The notes: generated from the sequence alone by a model not told the origin. A DNA stretch of 64,000 nt from EX4572-165 sp002254885 (GCA_029939595.1 JAOZSQ010000001.1:1-64000), one strand, 5' to 3'; counted from the stretch's first letter, positions 7,393-16,167 are shown. Made by a program: numbers and translations.

Positions 7393-8129
7393 TTTTTCCT
7401 CTTGTTATAGTAGTATTTTTTTGAGTCCCAATGCCAGTTTCCTTGTTCCCAATATACGTCCAGGCATTCAAACTGGCTACCAACCCAAATATTTTTATAT
7501 TTGGCTTCCATGAGAAATTCATGAAATGGAATAAACAAATCATCAAAATCGTTTATTTCTTCTTTTTTTCCAACTGGCACTATATGAATGGTATAGTCGT
7601 GTTTTTTAGTGGTTATTCGCCATTTCATAAAAGTTGTTATGGAATCATCCAATAGAGCCACTTCCAGAACTTTTGTGAATATTAAATGTTCTATATTGGT
7701 ATCATTTTCATCCTTTATACTGTTGATTCCATAATAAAACCGATTATATTCAATTTTTGATTTATACTCTGCTTCTTTATTTGTCACCGGTTCAATCGGT
7801 GTTTCTTCTTTATATATTTTGCCGGTTGGTTGTTTGGTACGACCTTTATTTACTTCAAACGAGAGCGCATATTCTTTTTTTTCAGGTTCACAAATATGAG
7901 GTTTGTATTTGTTCCATTTGTCATCGTCTGGTGAATAATAACAATCACAATAATTACAATCAGCAAAATCCTTGCCGGTCTTGATACCGTCTTTTTTCAA
8001 GGCTTTCCTGGCGGTTGGAACATCTCTAAACCAGATCGTGCCGCAGCCTTGGCCATTAGACAAATAGGTATTGTAACCGCATACATTGGTGTCTTTTGAG
8101 ATGTCATCTTTAAAGTGTTGTATGGTCAT
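7389..8129 (-). CDS. Hypothetical protein, 246 aa
   Basis: The N-terminal part has several Cys (CGYNTY, CGT, CNYCDCYY), a possible metal site. The C-terminal third carries the ITTKKHDYTIH domain shared with 6116-6562. It probably arose by fusion of that domain to a Cys-rich module. Function unknown. Confidence 0.75.
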   Translation of the reverse strand: MTIQHFKDDISKDTNVCGYNTYLSNGQGCGTIWFRDVPTARKALKKDGIKTGKDFADCNYCDCYYSPDDDKWNKYKPHICEPEKKEYALSFEVNKGRTKQPTGKIYKEETPIEPVTNKEAEYKSKIEYNRFYYGINSIKDENDTNIEHLIFTKVLEVALLDDSITTFMKWRITTKKHDYTIHIVPVGKKEEINDFDDLFIPFHEFLMEAKYKNIWVGSQFECLDVYWEQGNWHWDSKKYYYNKRKK

Positions 8130-8136
8130 TTTATCC

Positions 8137-8850
8137 TTATTTGTTAGTTAAAAAAAACTGGTAACTATGTTGTATATTATCACTAAGCCGGTATTCAATA
8201 TTAAAATCTAAATTTTGTTTTATTGTATTCATATGAGCTTTTACAAGTCTTCCTTGAATTGACGTACTTGGTGCCCCATAAACAATTAAATTTTTTGGGC
8301 TTATGCAATTTGGGAGTTCGTTTCTTTCTTTGTAGTGGTTTAAAGCTTCTAAAAGTTTGGTTAAATTTGCTCCCATTTTTGATTTAACAGTTATTTCCGT
8401 ATCACTCTTATTTTCCAATTTAGGGTTCTCATTTTTAATTTCCATCATGGTTCTGATAGTGGTTTTCAGATCGTTGATTTCGTCAATTGCAGCCGGATTG
8501 TAGTCACCACCAAAAAGCTCTACCAATCCATTTGCTCTTACTCCGTATCGGATATGGCATTCAGGACAGTACGCATCTTGTCTGCATCCATCCTGGTTAG
8601 TGCATAATCCACTAATCCGATATAATTCATTGCCACATTTCCCACAATTAAGAGTATATGCTGGTGATGATTCTTTCAAACCATACGTTTTTTCAAGTTT
8701 TTTAATCAACTTTTCATCTTCCACATTATAAGCTTTATCATGTTCTGGAAAACAATTTAATATAAGTTGTCCCAATCTTAGATCGGGGTAACATTTCCAG
8801 ACATTATTTAAACGGGACAGTATTCTATCAATTCTATTTGGATGTCTCAT
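8137..8850 (-). CDS. Hypothetical zinc-finger protein, 237 aa
   Basis: The first 55 residues (HPNRIDRILSRLNNVW to EDEKLIKKLE) match a small helical module seen in many phage hypotheticals. The middle has CGKCG, CTNQDGC and CPEC knuckles that could bind one or two zincs. The C-terminal part is helical. The ATG overlaps the stop of 8850-9224. Confidence 0.75.
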   Translation of the reverse strand: MRHPNRIDRILSRLNNVWKCYPDLRLGQLILNCFPEHDKAYNVEDEKLIKKLEKTYGLKESSPAYTLNCGKCGNELYRISGLCTNQDGCRQDAYCPECHIRYGVRANGLVELFGGDYNPAAIDEINDLKTTIRTMMEIKNENPKLENKSDTEITVKSKMGANLTKLLEALNHYKERNELPNCISPKNLIVYGAPSTSIQGRLVKAHMNTIKQNLDFNIEYRLSDNIQHSYQFFLTNK

Positions 8851-9224
8851 TATCCCGCCTTCCGAAGTTTAGGATTAACGGTTGCATTAAAAGGCAAATC
8901 CGATGCGTCCAGAGCGGTCTCAATTGCTTCTGTTTGGATATGTAACAGCAATACTTTAACTGCATCATAGAGGCGTTTATGAGGGTCAAACATAATCGGT
9001 TCGGGAATATCATTAATATTTTTGATATGATATGGAATATATACTGGCTCATTTTTACCAGAATAGGGTTCATCTTCACGAACAAGGATTCCCACCATTT
9101 TTGAAGGTGAGCCGATATCGCATTCATGATGACTTGTAAAGTTAAAGTCATTCACACCGATTGATTGTTCACTTATCTGATTGATTATAGCAGGGACATT
9201 TTCTTTGAATTGTAATGTGTACAT
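8850..9224 (-). CDS. Hypothetical protein, 124 aa
   Basis: Soluble mixed alpha/beta protein with no recognised motif. It is the first gene after the promoter at 9265-9294 and is followed by 8137-8850 with overlapping stop and start. Confidence 0.7.
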   Translation of the reverse strand: MYTLQFKENVPAIINQISEQSIGVNDFNFTSHHECDIGSPSKMVGILVREDEPYSGKNEPVYIPYHIKNINDIPEPIMFDPHKRLYDAVKVLLLHIQTEAIETALDASDLPFNATVNPKLRKAG

Positions 9225-9264
9225 TTTTTCCTTGGTTTGTTTGTTGAATGTTTGAAAGAGACGA

Positions 9265-9294
9265 ATTATCCTACTTCCAAACCCTCTTTGTCAA
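9265..9294 (-). promoter_or_regulatory. Promoter inside the end of 9266-9829
   Basis: Minus strand: TTGACA, 18-bp spacer, GATAAT. The -35 encodes the Leu-Asp-Lys of the C-terminal tail (KNLDKEG) of the upstream gene, and the -10 covers its stop. It drives 8850-9224 and the genes after it. Confidence 0.75.
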
Positions 9295-9829
9295 GGTTTT
9301 TCTTGAAGTCATTTCCAAGAGTAGTTTTCATCTCTTGGTAAAGTGCTTCTATTTGGGTATCGGTCTCGGTTGTTAGCTTGCAAAAGTTTTCTTCAAGATC
9401 GTTGTTACAAACATTTATCATATGTTTACAAAATTCGGGTATGGTTTCTTTATCGTTTTTATTGAATGACAACTCATTTTCATAATAGAGAGACCAATCA
9501 TCTCCGGACCAGTCTCCTTCTAACGGGCAATCACAAACGATTTCTGTTGCCACTTCATTGAAGTTGTCACAGAGCTTGTAAAATTCTTTATCAGTCCATC
9601 CAGTTCCCCAATCAAGACCTTGCAGACAGTCACCAGAAACGACAGTTTTATGACCGCCTATTTTAAGGACTACAGTATTCTTAGAAACGCCAACAACTTC
9701 TTTGATACCGGTGCATCCATCGGGTGTTAGATCGGCATCTTTCCAGCCAAATCCGATCACAGGGAAGCAATCGGTATTTCTTCCTTGGTTAAGTTTGTTT
9801 AGTTCGGTTGTTATTGTTTGTTTGTCCAT
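9266..9829 (-). CDS. Hypothetical protein, 187 aa
   Basis: Acidic and tryptophan-rich, with an N-terminal beta segment (VVGVSKNTVVLKIGGHKTVV) and many Asp/Trp in the middle. The last residues (KKNLDKEGLEVG) are encoded by a promoter. Function unknown. Confidence 0.7.
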   Translation of the reverse strand: MDKQTITTELNKLNQGRNTDCFPVIGFGWKDADLTPDGCTGIKEVVGVSKNTVVLKIGGHKTVVSGDCLQGLDWGTGWTDKEFYKLCDNFNEVATEIVCDCPLEGDWSGDDWSLYYENELSFNKNDKETIPEFCKHMINVCNNDLEENFCKLTTETDTQIEALYQEMKTTLGNDFKKNLDKEGLEVG

Positions 9830-9831
9830 TT

Positions 9832-10167
9832 TTATGCCATTGGTGGATGATATTGGAGTTCGGAAACGATTTCTTTTGCCTTTTCTTTTACTGAACCGGA
9901 GCCATTTATAATGTTCATTACTCTTTCAATTTTCATGTTTTTTTCAAGATCTTCTGGCACCGGTTTTGGTTCATTTCCTATTATTCTATATTTTCCTTTA
10001 GGATCGGAACACCAAAGATGTTCACCATTTTCAAAACAACGAAAAGTTATTTCATTATCTAAAAATTTAAATGTACCAATTATATTTCCATCTTGTATTG
10101 TAACTGCGACACATCTAACAAGTTGAATTTCATTGGTCATATATGTTTCATTTATTATATATTTCAC
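9832..10167 (-). CDS. Hypothetical protein, 111 aa
   Basis: The start is GTG, overlapping the TGA of the gene before it (GTGA). A later ATG (residue 10) is an alternative. Beta-rich first half, helical second half. Function unknown. Confidence 0.65.
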   Translation of the reverse strand: MKYIINETYMTNEIQLVRCVAVTIQDGNIIGTFKFLDNEITFRCFENGEHLWCSDPKGKYRIIGNEPKPVPEDLEKNMKIERVMNIINGSGSVKEKAKEIVSELQYHPPMA

Positions 10168-10478
10168 TTCAATCCAAGTTCAGAAAAGTTTTGTTTTCTC
10201 CAATGAATATCCCTTTCAATCCTGGGAATTCCCATATGTTTGATTTCTTCCAGTTCGGGAATATAGATACTTCCCCATTCATCACAACCTGGACAGAGAC
10301 CGGCAACATAACCAAATGCCACTTTAGATTCGGGGTCGTATTCAGTCAAATACCAATTAGCGGAGCCAGCGATATCAAAAAGTTTGGTAACAACAATCGG
10401 GTTCGGTACGTCTTGGGAACGGGAAGGATATTTTTTAAACATATTTTCAAATGTTTTGGTAGTAATTTTTTTAGCCAT
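10164..10478 (-). CDS. DUF2958-like protein, 104 aa
   Basis: Matches the DUF2958 pattern from memory: a KLF(D) strand, NWYLTEYDPESKVAFGYVAG, then IPELEEIKHMGIPRIERDIHW. Family members are small proteins widespread in phages and plasmids, without a known function. A GGAAACAA ribosome site precedes the ATG. Confidence 0.8.
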   Translation of the reverse strand: MAKKITTKTFENMFKKYPSRSQDVPNPIVVTKLFDIAGSANWYLTEYDPESKVAFGYVAGLCPGCDEWGSIYIPELEEIKHMGIPRIERDIHWRKQNFSELGLK

Positions 10479-10486
10479 TTGTTTCC

Positions 10487-10651
10487 TTAGTTGTAATTTT
10501 CTTTTAAATAAAGGGTTGCTGAGATTTCACTTGGAAAGCTTGCATATGCGAAGCCGGAGTCAACACCAAAGATACACCATAGGGTTGTTTCTTCGTCATA
10601 GTCCACATATTTTTCTTCTTTAGGTATTGGTTTGGTATTGTATTCTTTCAT
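10487..10651 (-). CDS. Hypothetical protein, 54 aa
   Basis: Short acidic protein with a LWCIFGVDSGFAYASFP core that looks like a small conserved phage domain. It overlaps the end of 10648-10803. Function unknown. Confidence 0.65.
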   Translation of the reverse strand: MKEYNTKPIPKEEKYVDYDEETTLWCIFGVDSGFAYASFPSEISATLYLKENYN

Positions 10652-10803
10652 TGTTTTTTAGATGCGAGGTTGATATGGTCAATATATTTGGCATCACAAA
10701 AGATTTTTGTTCCGTCTGCGAATATCACAAATATTTCATGTTCATCAATAAACGTACAACCAACTGATATATTAATTAGTATTCTTTCTATTGTTGATTT
10801 CAT
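10648..10803 (-). CDS. Hypothetical protein, 51 aa
   Basis: I chose the ATG at 10803 because AAAAGGAAAT lies just before it; a start at 10836 has no such site and would run toward the tRNA-like element. Small beta-rich protein, function unknown. Confidence 0.6.
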   Translation of the reverse strand: MKSTIERILINISVGCTFIDEHEIFVIFADGTKIFCDAKYIDHINLASKKQ

Positions 10804-10828
10804 ATTTCCTTTTGGGTTATGGGTTACG

Positions 10829-10897
10829 GGCAACACCGATGGACTTTAACCACCTACCGAGGCGATCAACTCCCGATAGTAAAACTACAATGTTGCC
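10829..10897 (-). ncRNA. tRNA-like structured RNA
   Basis: Minus strand: a 9-bp terminal stem (GGCAACATT with GGTGTTGCC) and a T-arm-like hairpin (GGTGG TTAAAGT CCATC) sit as in a tRNA, but the anticodon arm pairs badly and the D loop lacks GG. It fills the gap between 10648-10803 and 10904-11485. It could be a decayed tRNA or a tRNA mimic. Confidence 0.4.
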
Positions 10898-10903
10898 TTT
10901 CGT

Positions 10904-11485
10904 TTATTCTTCTTCTTCTTTTGGGTAGAATTTTTTTATCCATTTTTTGGGAATGTTAAAGAGGTTACAACTACCTTTAAATCGGACAGGGTAGTAACCA
11001 TTTTCTTTGTCTGGTTTTTGATCAAATGGAAGCGGATTATCTTCTTGGGATTTCTTATTGAATCCTTCATAGAATTCCAATTTTTCTTCATCCAGGTTAA
11101 TGATATATGCGAATTCACAAAACAGACTTTCTCTCAGGAATTCAAAACTATCAATCATAACCTCAACATTACCGGCTGCGATTTCTTCAAAGGTTTCCAC
11201 ACCTTGGGTATTTCTCAACAGGCAATACCAGTCTTTTTTTGACTGATCAGATACGCTTAAATTAGCATAATTGCTATATTTTTTGATATCCTCTTTTGTT
11301 GGTGTATCGTTATTTGAAACCATCTTGACAAATGGTATACGTTTTTTCAAATTTTTGATGTTCTTTTTCTTGGAAGCAAAATTTACAACCTCTGCTCCGA
11401 GTCCGTCAGGGTAGGAATCCATATGGTTGTAAGCAATTTTATAAACGCCATTTAATTTAGTTCCAAGTGCGCCATTTGTTGACAT
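10904..11485 (-). CDS. Hypothetical protein, 193 aa
   Basis: Starts with LNGVYKIAYNHMDSYPDGLG, a pattern that recurs as SVYKHSDGYPEG in the 14646-15065 protein and in many phage hypotheticals. The rest is mixed alpha/beta with an acidic tail (KEEEE). Function unknown. Confidence 0.75.
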   Translation of the reverse strand: MSTNGALGTKLNGVYKIAYNHMDSYPDGLGAEVVNFASKKKNIKNLKKRIPFVKMVSNNDTPTKEDIKKYSNYANLSVSDQSKKDWYCLLRNTQGVETFEEIAAGNVEVMIDSFEFLRESLFCEFAYIINLDEEKLEFYEGFNKKSQEDNPLPFDQKPDKENGYYPVRFKGSCNLFNIPKKWIKKFYPKEEEE

Positions 11486-11508
11486 AAAAATTTCTCCTAT
11501 TAGGGGAT

Positions 11509-11709
11509 TTAGTAATTATCAACACCATAATTTTCTTTCATGGTTTGTTGAATTGTTTGCTCAATCGGGGTTAGGTCTTCAAACAATTTAATTTGTTTTT
11601 CAGATTTTTTCAAGATGAAACACCCACATTTTGAGCAAACATAAGAGGTTAAGATTTCATCTTCTTTTGCATTGGCATACACATAGCCACAATTCACACA
11701 TTTAGTCAT
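11509..11709 (-). CDS. Zinc-ribbon protein, 66 aa
   Basis: Start chosen at the ATG overlapping the upstream stop (ATGA). Two knuckles, CVNC and CSKC, about 22 residues apart form a zinc ribbon, followed by a helical tail. Probably a nucleic-acid or protein adaptor. Confidence 0.75.
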   Translation of the reverse strand: MTKCVNCGYVYANAKEDEILTSYVCSKCGCFILKKSEKQIKLFEDLTPIEQTIQQTMKENYGVDNY

Positions 11710-12041
11710 TCTGCTACCCATCCACCGATGAGCCAATATCCGAATACCGGCTTACCTTTGACTTTTTTTATTCTTCCTTTTGGAGTTCTAGCCATGACTT
11801 GTACAGCAATTGCAGGGTTCCATTTTTCATGGTGATCTGCAATATAGTCTTCTGCTGCTTCTTTTGTTTCATGCAATCCAGATTTAAAAGTTAAGCCCTT
11901 TCCCATTGTTTGAATGCTTCCTGAATATCCATCGTGTCCATGATCATATTGATCTTGATCAATGGCTTCATTCCAACCTTTTGTTATTTCATCTTTATTT
12001 TTGTTTTTTGTTACGGGATAAGTTTCTAAATGTGCGCCCAT
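11706..12041 (-). CDS. Hypothetical protein, 111 aa, paralogue of 7039-7392
   Basis: Shares the ARTPKGRIKKVKGKPVFG and WLIGGW sequence with the 7039-7392 protein. Residues 30-45 are Gly/His/Asp-rich (DQYDHGHDGYSG). It overlaps both neighbours by 1-4 bp. Function unknown. Confidence 0.75.
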   Translation of the reverse strand: MGAHLETYPVTKNKNKDEITKGWNEAIDQDQYDHGHDGYSGSIQTMGKGLTFKSGLHETKEAAEDYIADHHEKWNPAIAVQVMARTPKGRIKKVKGKPVFGYWLIGGWVAE

Positions 12042-12301
12042 TATTTACCTTTGTTGGTTATTGATTTACATTGTTTAGGGATAACGAAAGCGTTAAACTG
12101 ATATCCAAGTCCCTGCTTTGGTTGATTTATTATGGCATTTGCCAGAGTGCCATTATCAAATCCGATAGGGATAGCGTCACCACCTATTTCAGCGTTAACT
12201 TCATCCAGATATTTTCCATAAGATTTTTTACATTGACAGGATGTTTTTCTAAATTGGAGTTTTTTGACATCCTGACAATGAGGGCAAAGGATTAGTTTCA
12301 T
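12041..12301 (-). CDS. Small zinc-binding protein, 86 aa
   Basis: An N-terminal CPHC and a CQC near residue 22 form a rubredoxin-like or ribbon knuckle; the rest is a mixed fold. Adjacent to and coupled with 11706-12041. Confidence 0.7.
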   Translation of the reverse strand: MKLILCPHCQDVKKLQFRKTSCQCKKSYGKYLDEVNAEIGGDAIPIGFDNGTLANAIINQPKQGLGYQFNAFVIPKQCKSITNKGK

Positions 12302-12307
12302 GGTTCC

Positions 12308-13228
12308 TTAAATATGACAATCATATAGTGATAACAGGGTATCATCCGGTACGTTATCCAAAAGTTTATTATATTCGTCATCCCATGCATCAGGATTTTT
12401 TCTATCTGAAACAACACCCCACCAGCCCATAGTTCCACGTTCATACCATTTGCCATCTTTGACTACGGCAAATGATGTATTGGTTTTTGCTTGTTCAATA
12501 TATTGGTCTTTGGTAGTGTTCTCGTCAATTCCATATATAAAAAAGCGTTCAGCTATATTTTTTGTTTTTGCTTGCATCCATGATTTTTTTGCTTTCTCAA
12601 TTGCTTCGGTTTTCATTCCTTTAAAATCAATATCCCTTTTGTATGCTTGATCTGCATATCCTCTTTTTTGGGAGTCGGTTTGAATTCCAGGCATACCAAT
12701 TTTGTGTTCTGGAAAAACTTCAACAGAATCGTTTTCCAAATCCGCTTCAATAAAGTTGATAATTTCTTCTTTTTTGTTGCCGTATTTGTTAATGACACAA
12801 TCAAATTTGTTTTTGTTTTCCTGGTACATGGTTTTTAGATTTTCCAATTCGCCATTGGTAAAGCCATTATGTACAATAAAAGCTTTGTTATCGGTTGCAA
12901 TACTGAGTACCGGTTTCAGTTTGAAAAAGCCGGTCCATCGTCCACCAAGTTGATACCAATCCCATTTGGAATCGGAGTTATAAGTTGAAAAATATCCAAT
13001 ACCTTTTTCATCAATAAATCCTTTTTGTCCTCTCCAATCTGACATGTGAGGAAGAATATCAGTATTTGATTTTTCAACGGGAGGCATTTTAGTATAATAT
13101 TCTTTCATTTTTTTAATTTCGTCATCACTGAGGTATTCTTTATATGGTTCCATTTCCATATTTTCGCTATATGGTTCCAATTGCTGTTCGGGATTTTCTC
13201 CAATTACCAGTACAGTAAAGTGTGACAT
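12308..13228 (-). CDS. Hypothetical protein, 306 aa
   Basis: The N terminus (MSHFTVLVIGENPEQQLEPY) and the middle (YFSTYNSDSKWDWYQLGGRW) match a family of unknown function that I recall from phages and their hosts. Trp-rich, soluble, no catalytic motif apparent. First gene after the 13271-13300 promoter apart from 13311-14081, which lies upstream of it. Confidence 0.8.
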   Translation of the reverse strand: MSHFTVLVIGENPEQQLEPYSENMEMEPYKEYLSDDEIKKMKEYYTKMPPVEKSNTDILPHMSDWRGQKGFIDEKGIGYFSTYNSDSKWDWYQLGGRWTGFFKLKPVLSIATDNKAFIVHNGFTNGELENLKTMYQENKNKFDCVINKYGNKKEEIINFIEADLENDSVEVFPEHKIGMPGIQTDSQKRGYADQAYKRDIDFKGMKTEAIEKAKKSWMQAKTKNIAERFFIYGIDENTTKDQYIEQAKTNTSFAVVKDGKWYERGTMGWWGVVSDRKNPDAWDDEYNKLLDNVPDDTLLSLYDCHI

Positions 13229-13270
13229 ATTTTCCTTTTGTTAAAAGTTTTTGTGACTGAGTAAGGTAGA

Positions 13271-13300
13271 ATTATTTCATAGTTTAAGCATCTTTGTCAA
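13271..13300 (-). promoter_or_regulatory. Promoter of the recurring family
   Basis: Minus strand: TTGACA, 18-bp spacer, AATAAT, A-rich upstream, followed by the shared leader (TACCTTACTCAGTCAC). It drives 12308-13228. Confidence 0.85.
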
Positions 13301-13310
13301 GTTTTTTCTT

Positions 13311-14081
13311 TTAAGATCCCATGCTAAAGTGAACATTTTTGATGCCTTTTTCATCGGTATCTTTCACATAAACATCTTCCAGAAAACAATGGTGCAAGTC
13401 ACCGGTTTTCTTCATCATTTCATCAGCTTTGATTGCGATTGTTTTCCAGGTCGGATTTTTAATAGGTCTTGTTTTGAATGCTGTATTGTTCCCAAAAAAA
13501 TCATCTGCATCTTGGCACAGTCTAATCTTGCCTTCAACCGGTATTTTATTCAGGGGTTCTGGTACACTGTAATATAAGGGGGATTTTATGTTTTTCTTTG
13601 TGAAATATTTTTCTAATTTTTCCCTTTCATCTTGCATTTGTTCATAAGTCAATTCGTGTTTGGTTTTGGATTCGTTATCACAATAATCTTGATAATCCAA
13701 TTCTGGTTCGGAGTCGTCAAGAGTAATACCGGTCAGAGTAAATTCATCCGTCCAGGTTTTGCCACAAGAAAGGCATTTAACGTCCTGATATGCGAAGTTA
13801 CTATCAACTTGAATGCCTGAGTATACGTCAATGTTTATTGAGTCACAATGAGGGCATATTTGACCGTTTGAGTCCAGGTATTTTTGTTCGGTTTCATCTT
13901 TAATTTCTCCAATTTTCCACCATCCTCTTTCTTCGCTTTCCGAATCGCATAATTCGCCTTCGTTGTACCCATCTATGATCATTTGTTCAACATGATTTTC
14001 TTCATGTTCAGGTATATCTTGATCATTTCTGTAATTATAAGATATGGTATGTTGTAGGATTTTGATTGTTTTCCAGGTCAT
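13311..14081 (-). CDS. Hypothetical zinc-ribbon protein, 256 aa
   Basis: A CPHC...CLSC pair about 30 residues apart in the middle forms a zinc ribbon. The N-terminal part carries HVEQMIIDGYNEGEL, a short helix shared by several phage proteins. The rest is acidic. Function unknown. Confidence 0.75.
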   Translation of the reverse strand: MTWKTIKILQHTISYNYRNDQDIPEHEENHVEQMIIDGYNEGELCDSESEERGWWKIGEIKDETEQKYLDSNGQICPHCDSINIDVYSGIQVDSNFAYQDVKCLSCGKTWTDEFTLTGITLDDSEPELDYQDYCDNESKTKHELTYEQMQDEREKLEKYFTKKNIKSPLYYSVPEPLNKIPVEGKIRLCQDADDFFGNNTAFKTRPIKNPTWKTIAIKADEMMKKTGDLHHCFLEDVYVKDTDEKGIKNVHFSMGS

Positions 14082-14088
14082 AATTTCC

Positions 14089-14298
14089 TTATGATATGCG
14101 TTTTGAGAATTTTATAACGATAAATGGATAAATTGCCAAAGCTATAATCAGTATGACAATTAACGATGCCGATGCACCAGTTACGATTGGATTGATACTT
14201 TGTAGGAGTAAAACTGCTGATATGGATATTCCAGCCCCGATTAAGATACCATCCAAGAGAGACAATATTAATGCTGTTATGATAATTTGTTTTTTCAT
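14089..14298 (-). CDS. Small membrane protein, 69 aa
   Basis: Two predicted membrane helices (about residues 5-30 and 43-62) with a basic C-terminal end. A small inner-membrane protein, function unknown. Confidence 0.7.
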   Translation of the reverse strand: MKKQIIITALILSLLDGILIGAGISISAVLLLQSINPIVTGASASLIVILIIALAIYPFIVIKFSKRIS

Positions 14299-14319
14299 GC
14301 TACCTTATTAACAATGTTT

Positions 14320-14655
14320 TTAAGAATAATGATGCAGCCTTGGAAAGCGAATAATTTCGTTTTCCAATTTTTCAGCTTGTTCGTAAGTCATTTTTTGGAG
14401 TTCGCCTTTTTCAATTTCTTTTTTCATTTCTTTTTTGTTGTCAAAAGTCACCTTAAAAACCCTTACAATACCTTCGGGAGTCCGGTCAAAACCTTTACTT
14501 AACCAGTATCCAGGAGAGCAATTACATGAGCCGGAGCCACAACCGCCTTTGATATCGCTAAATACAATCTCTTCTTTTACTCTGATTGCGCCCGGACCAT
14601 TTTTAAAGGTTCCATCGGGATTGACATCTTTCCATTCAAAAGTTTCTATGAACAT
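14320..14655 (-). CDS. Cys-rich hypothetical protein, 111 aa
   Basis: Holds the segment GGCGSGSCNCSPGYWLSKGF, three closely spaced cysteines in a Gly/Ser context, followed by a FDRTPEGIVRVFKV beta hairpin. It may bind a metal. Overlaps 14646-15065 by 10 bp. Confidence 0.7.
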   Translation of the reverse strand: MFIETFEWKDVNPDGTFKNGPGAIRVKEEIVFSDIKGGCGSGSCNCSPGYWLSKGFDRTPEGIVRVFKVTFDNKKEMKKEIEKGELQKMTYEQAEKLENEIIRFPRLHHYS

Positions 14656-15065
14656 ATTTTCTCCAATTGTCTATCAGATATTTCTTTAACTGTTGGATAT
14701 CCGTTTGGTTTGTGTTTAGAGCAATCAACAGTATAATGGTGTTGTGCATCTCCGATGTTTAAGGGGTTTATGATCAATCCAATTCCCAAGAAATCCAGAC
14801 TTCCGCCACTTTGTTGATTGTATTGTTGTCTATATTCATCAGTATCTTTTTTATACCGTTCAGCCAAGTGTACAACCAGCTTTGCAGCCAAATAACTGGA
14901 ATCGTTAAACCTGTGATCGTCAGTTTGTTTTGTTATTTTTTTAAAAAATCTTTTCATTATTTTCAAAACACCATGTTTCCCTTCGGGGTATCCGTCAGAG
15001 TGCTTATATACACTTGCCATGAGTTGACCGTCTTCAATGAAATTTATAGTTGATCTTGTTGACAT
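14646..15065 (-). CDS. Hypothetical protein, 139 aa
   Basis: The start at 15065 (MSTRSTINF) follows an AAAGGAAAAA site and matches how family members begin. The frame contains ASVYKHSDGYPEG and later GIGLIINPLNIGDAQHHYTV, a pattern found in many phage and bacterial hypotheticals. Related to 10904-11485 in its N-terminal motif. Function unknown. Confidence 0.8.
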   Translation of the reverse strand: MSTRSTINFIEDGQLMASVYKHSDGYPEGKHGVLKIMKRFFKKITKQTDDHRFNDSSYLAAKLVVHLAERYKKDTDEYRQQYNQQSGGSLDFLGIGLIINPLNIGDAQHHYTVDCSKHKPNGYPTVKEISDRQLEKICS

Positions 15066-15084
15066 TTTTTCCTTTGTTTTTAGT

Positions 15085-15342
15085 TTAGTATACGATTGTT
15101 CCCATACCAAGGGAGTCAGTACGAAAACCATCAACTTCAAATTTTGGGTTTCCATCTTCGTTAACAAACAAATCTGGTTGATTGATTACAGCACTTGTAA
15201 GATCTGTAAAATTTCCTTCAAGACTTATACCGGTTGTCTCACGTCCGTACATGCCTCTTCCGCTATAACCTTCATAAACTTTTGCTTCAATTCCTGCTTG
15301 GTCGCAAGCTTCAACTAATGCCTCTGCTAGTGATCTTTCCAT
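15085..15342 (-). CDS. Hypothetical protein, 85 aa
   Basis: Starts with an amphipathic helix (LAEALVEACDQAGIEAKVYE) followed by a Gly-rich stretch (GYSGRGMYGRETTGI). This layout recurs in phage hypotheticals. Function unknown. Confidence 0.7.
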   Translation of the reverse strand: MERSLAEALVEACDQAGIEAKVYEGYSGRGMYGRETTGISLEGNFTDLTSAVINQPDLFVNEDGNPKFEVDGFRTDSLGMGTIVY

Positions 15343-15348
15343 TTTTTC

Positions 15349-15609
15349 CTAATTGTTAAATGGTTGATAATTTCTAATTGGAGTGTTTTCTTGAAATGAT
15401 TCCCTAATATTCAGAGTTCTTGGGGTTGCGTTTTTTGCCTGGAAAAATAATGTTGCATCGCAATCTTCTTCCAAGTAAACCGTTTTGCCTCTTTGATAAG
15501 AACAGGAAGAGATTTTGTTTAAGATGCCGAGTTGAGCCAGTTCCGAGCGTTTAACCGCTAACCAGCCATGTCCAGGGTCATGGTGAAATATATATGTTTT
15601 TTCAGTCAT
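15349..15609 (-). CDS. Hypothetical protein, 86 aa
   Basis: I place the start at 15609 (MTEKTYIFHHDPGHGWLAV), because family proteins begin near HHDPGHGWL and the upstream codons are not conserved-looking. Contains YLEEDCDATLFF. Widespread in phages as a small hypothetical. Confidence 0.75.
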   Translation of the reverse strand: MTEKTYIFHHDPGHGWLAVKRSELAQLGILNKISSCSYQRGKTVYLEEDCDATLFFQAKNATPRTLNIRESFQENTPIRNYQPFNN

Positions 15610-15668
15610 GTTTTTGGTTTGGTTTGGTTTGTTTGGAAACCGGATTGAGCCGGTTTCCAAGTTAGGGT

Positions 15669-16088
15669 TTATTGAGGTTTGGAGTATTTTACAAAGCGAG
15701 ATTTGACAGTTTCCAGAAGGGCATCAACCTTCGGATTAGTTTCAGCTTCCGTCACCAATTTGACAGTTTTTTTGTATGAGGTAACGGTTGTCACCAAGTC
15801 ATTAAACCGATTTTTCAACACTTTTTTGAGTGCAGGAACATTGACAGAAGGGAGCCGGACCTCGTTTCGTCCGATTACAACCGCTCTTCCAACTACCTGA
15901 CCAGGAGAGTATTTTTGAGTGATGTAAGATTTCACAGCGGTTGCATTGGCGTTAAACGCCTTTGCCAAGTTTTCCTGTTCTGCGCCAAAATTGGCGATTT
16001 GAACGTCTTGTTCTGGAGTCAAACTTTTGCCGGATTGAATGAGAGAAATTAAAGATTCGTTTTCATTTGATTTTCTTGAAGTTGCCAT
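15669..16088 (-). CDS. Hypothetical protein, 139 aa
   Basis: Basic and helical, with a Ser/Lys-rich N terminus (ATSRKSNEN) similar to that of the ArdC-like protein at 23797-24822. First gene after the 16138-16167 promoter. Function unknown; possibly nucleic-acid binding. Confidence 0.75.
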   Translation of the reverse strand: MATSRKSNENESLISLIQSGKSLTPEQDVQIANFGAEQENLAKAFNANATAVKSYITQKYSPGQVVGRAVVIGRNEVRLPSVNVPALKKVLKNRFNDLVTTVTSYKKTVKLVTEAETNPKVDALLETVKSRFVKYSKPQ

Positions 16089-16137
16089 TTTTTACCTTTG
16101 GTTGGTTATTTAAAATTTTGTGACTGAGTGAGGTATA

Positions 16138-16167
16138 ATTATTTCACAGTTGAAATATCTTTGTCAA
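16138..16167 (-). promoter_or_regulatory. Promoter of the recurring family
   Basis: Minus strand: TTGACA, 18-bp spacer, AATAAT, then the shared leader. The TGA stop of 16164-16352 lies within the -35 (TTTGACA). Confidence 0.85.
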
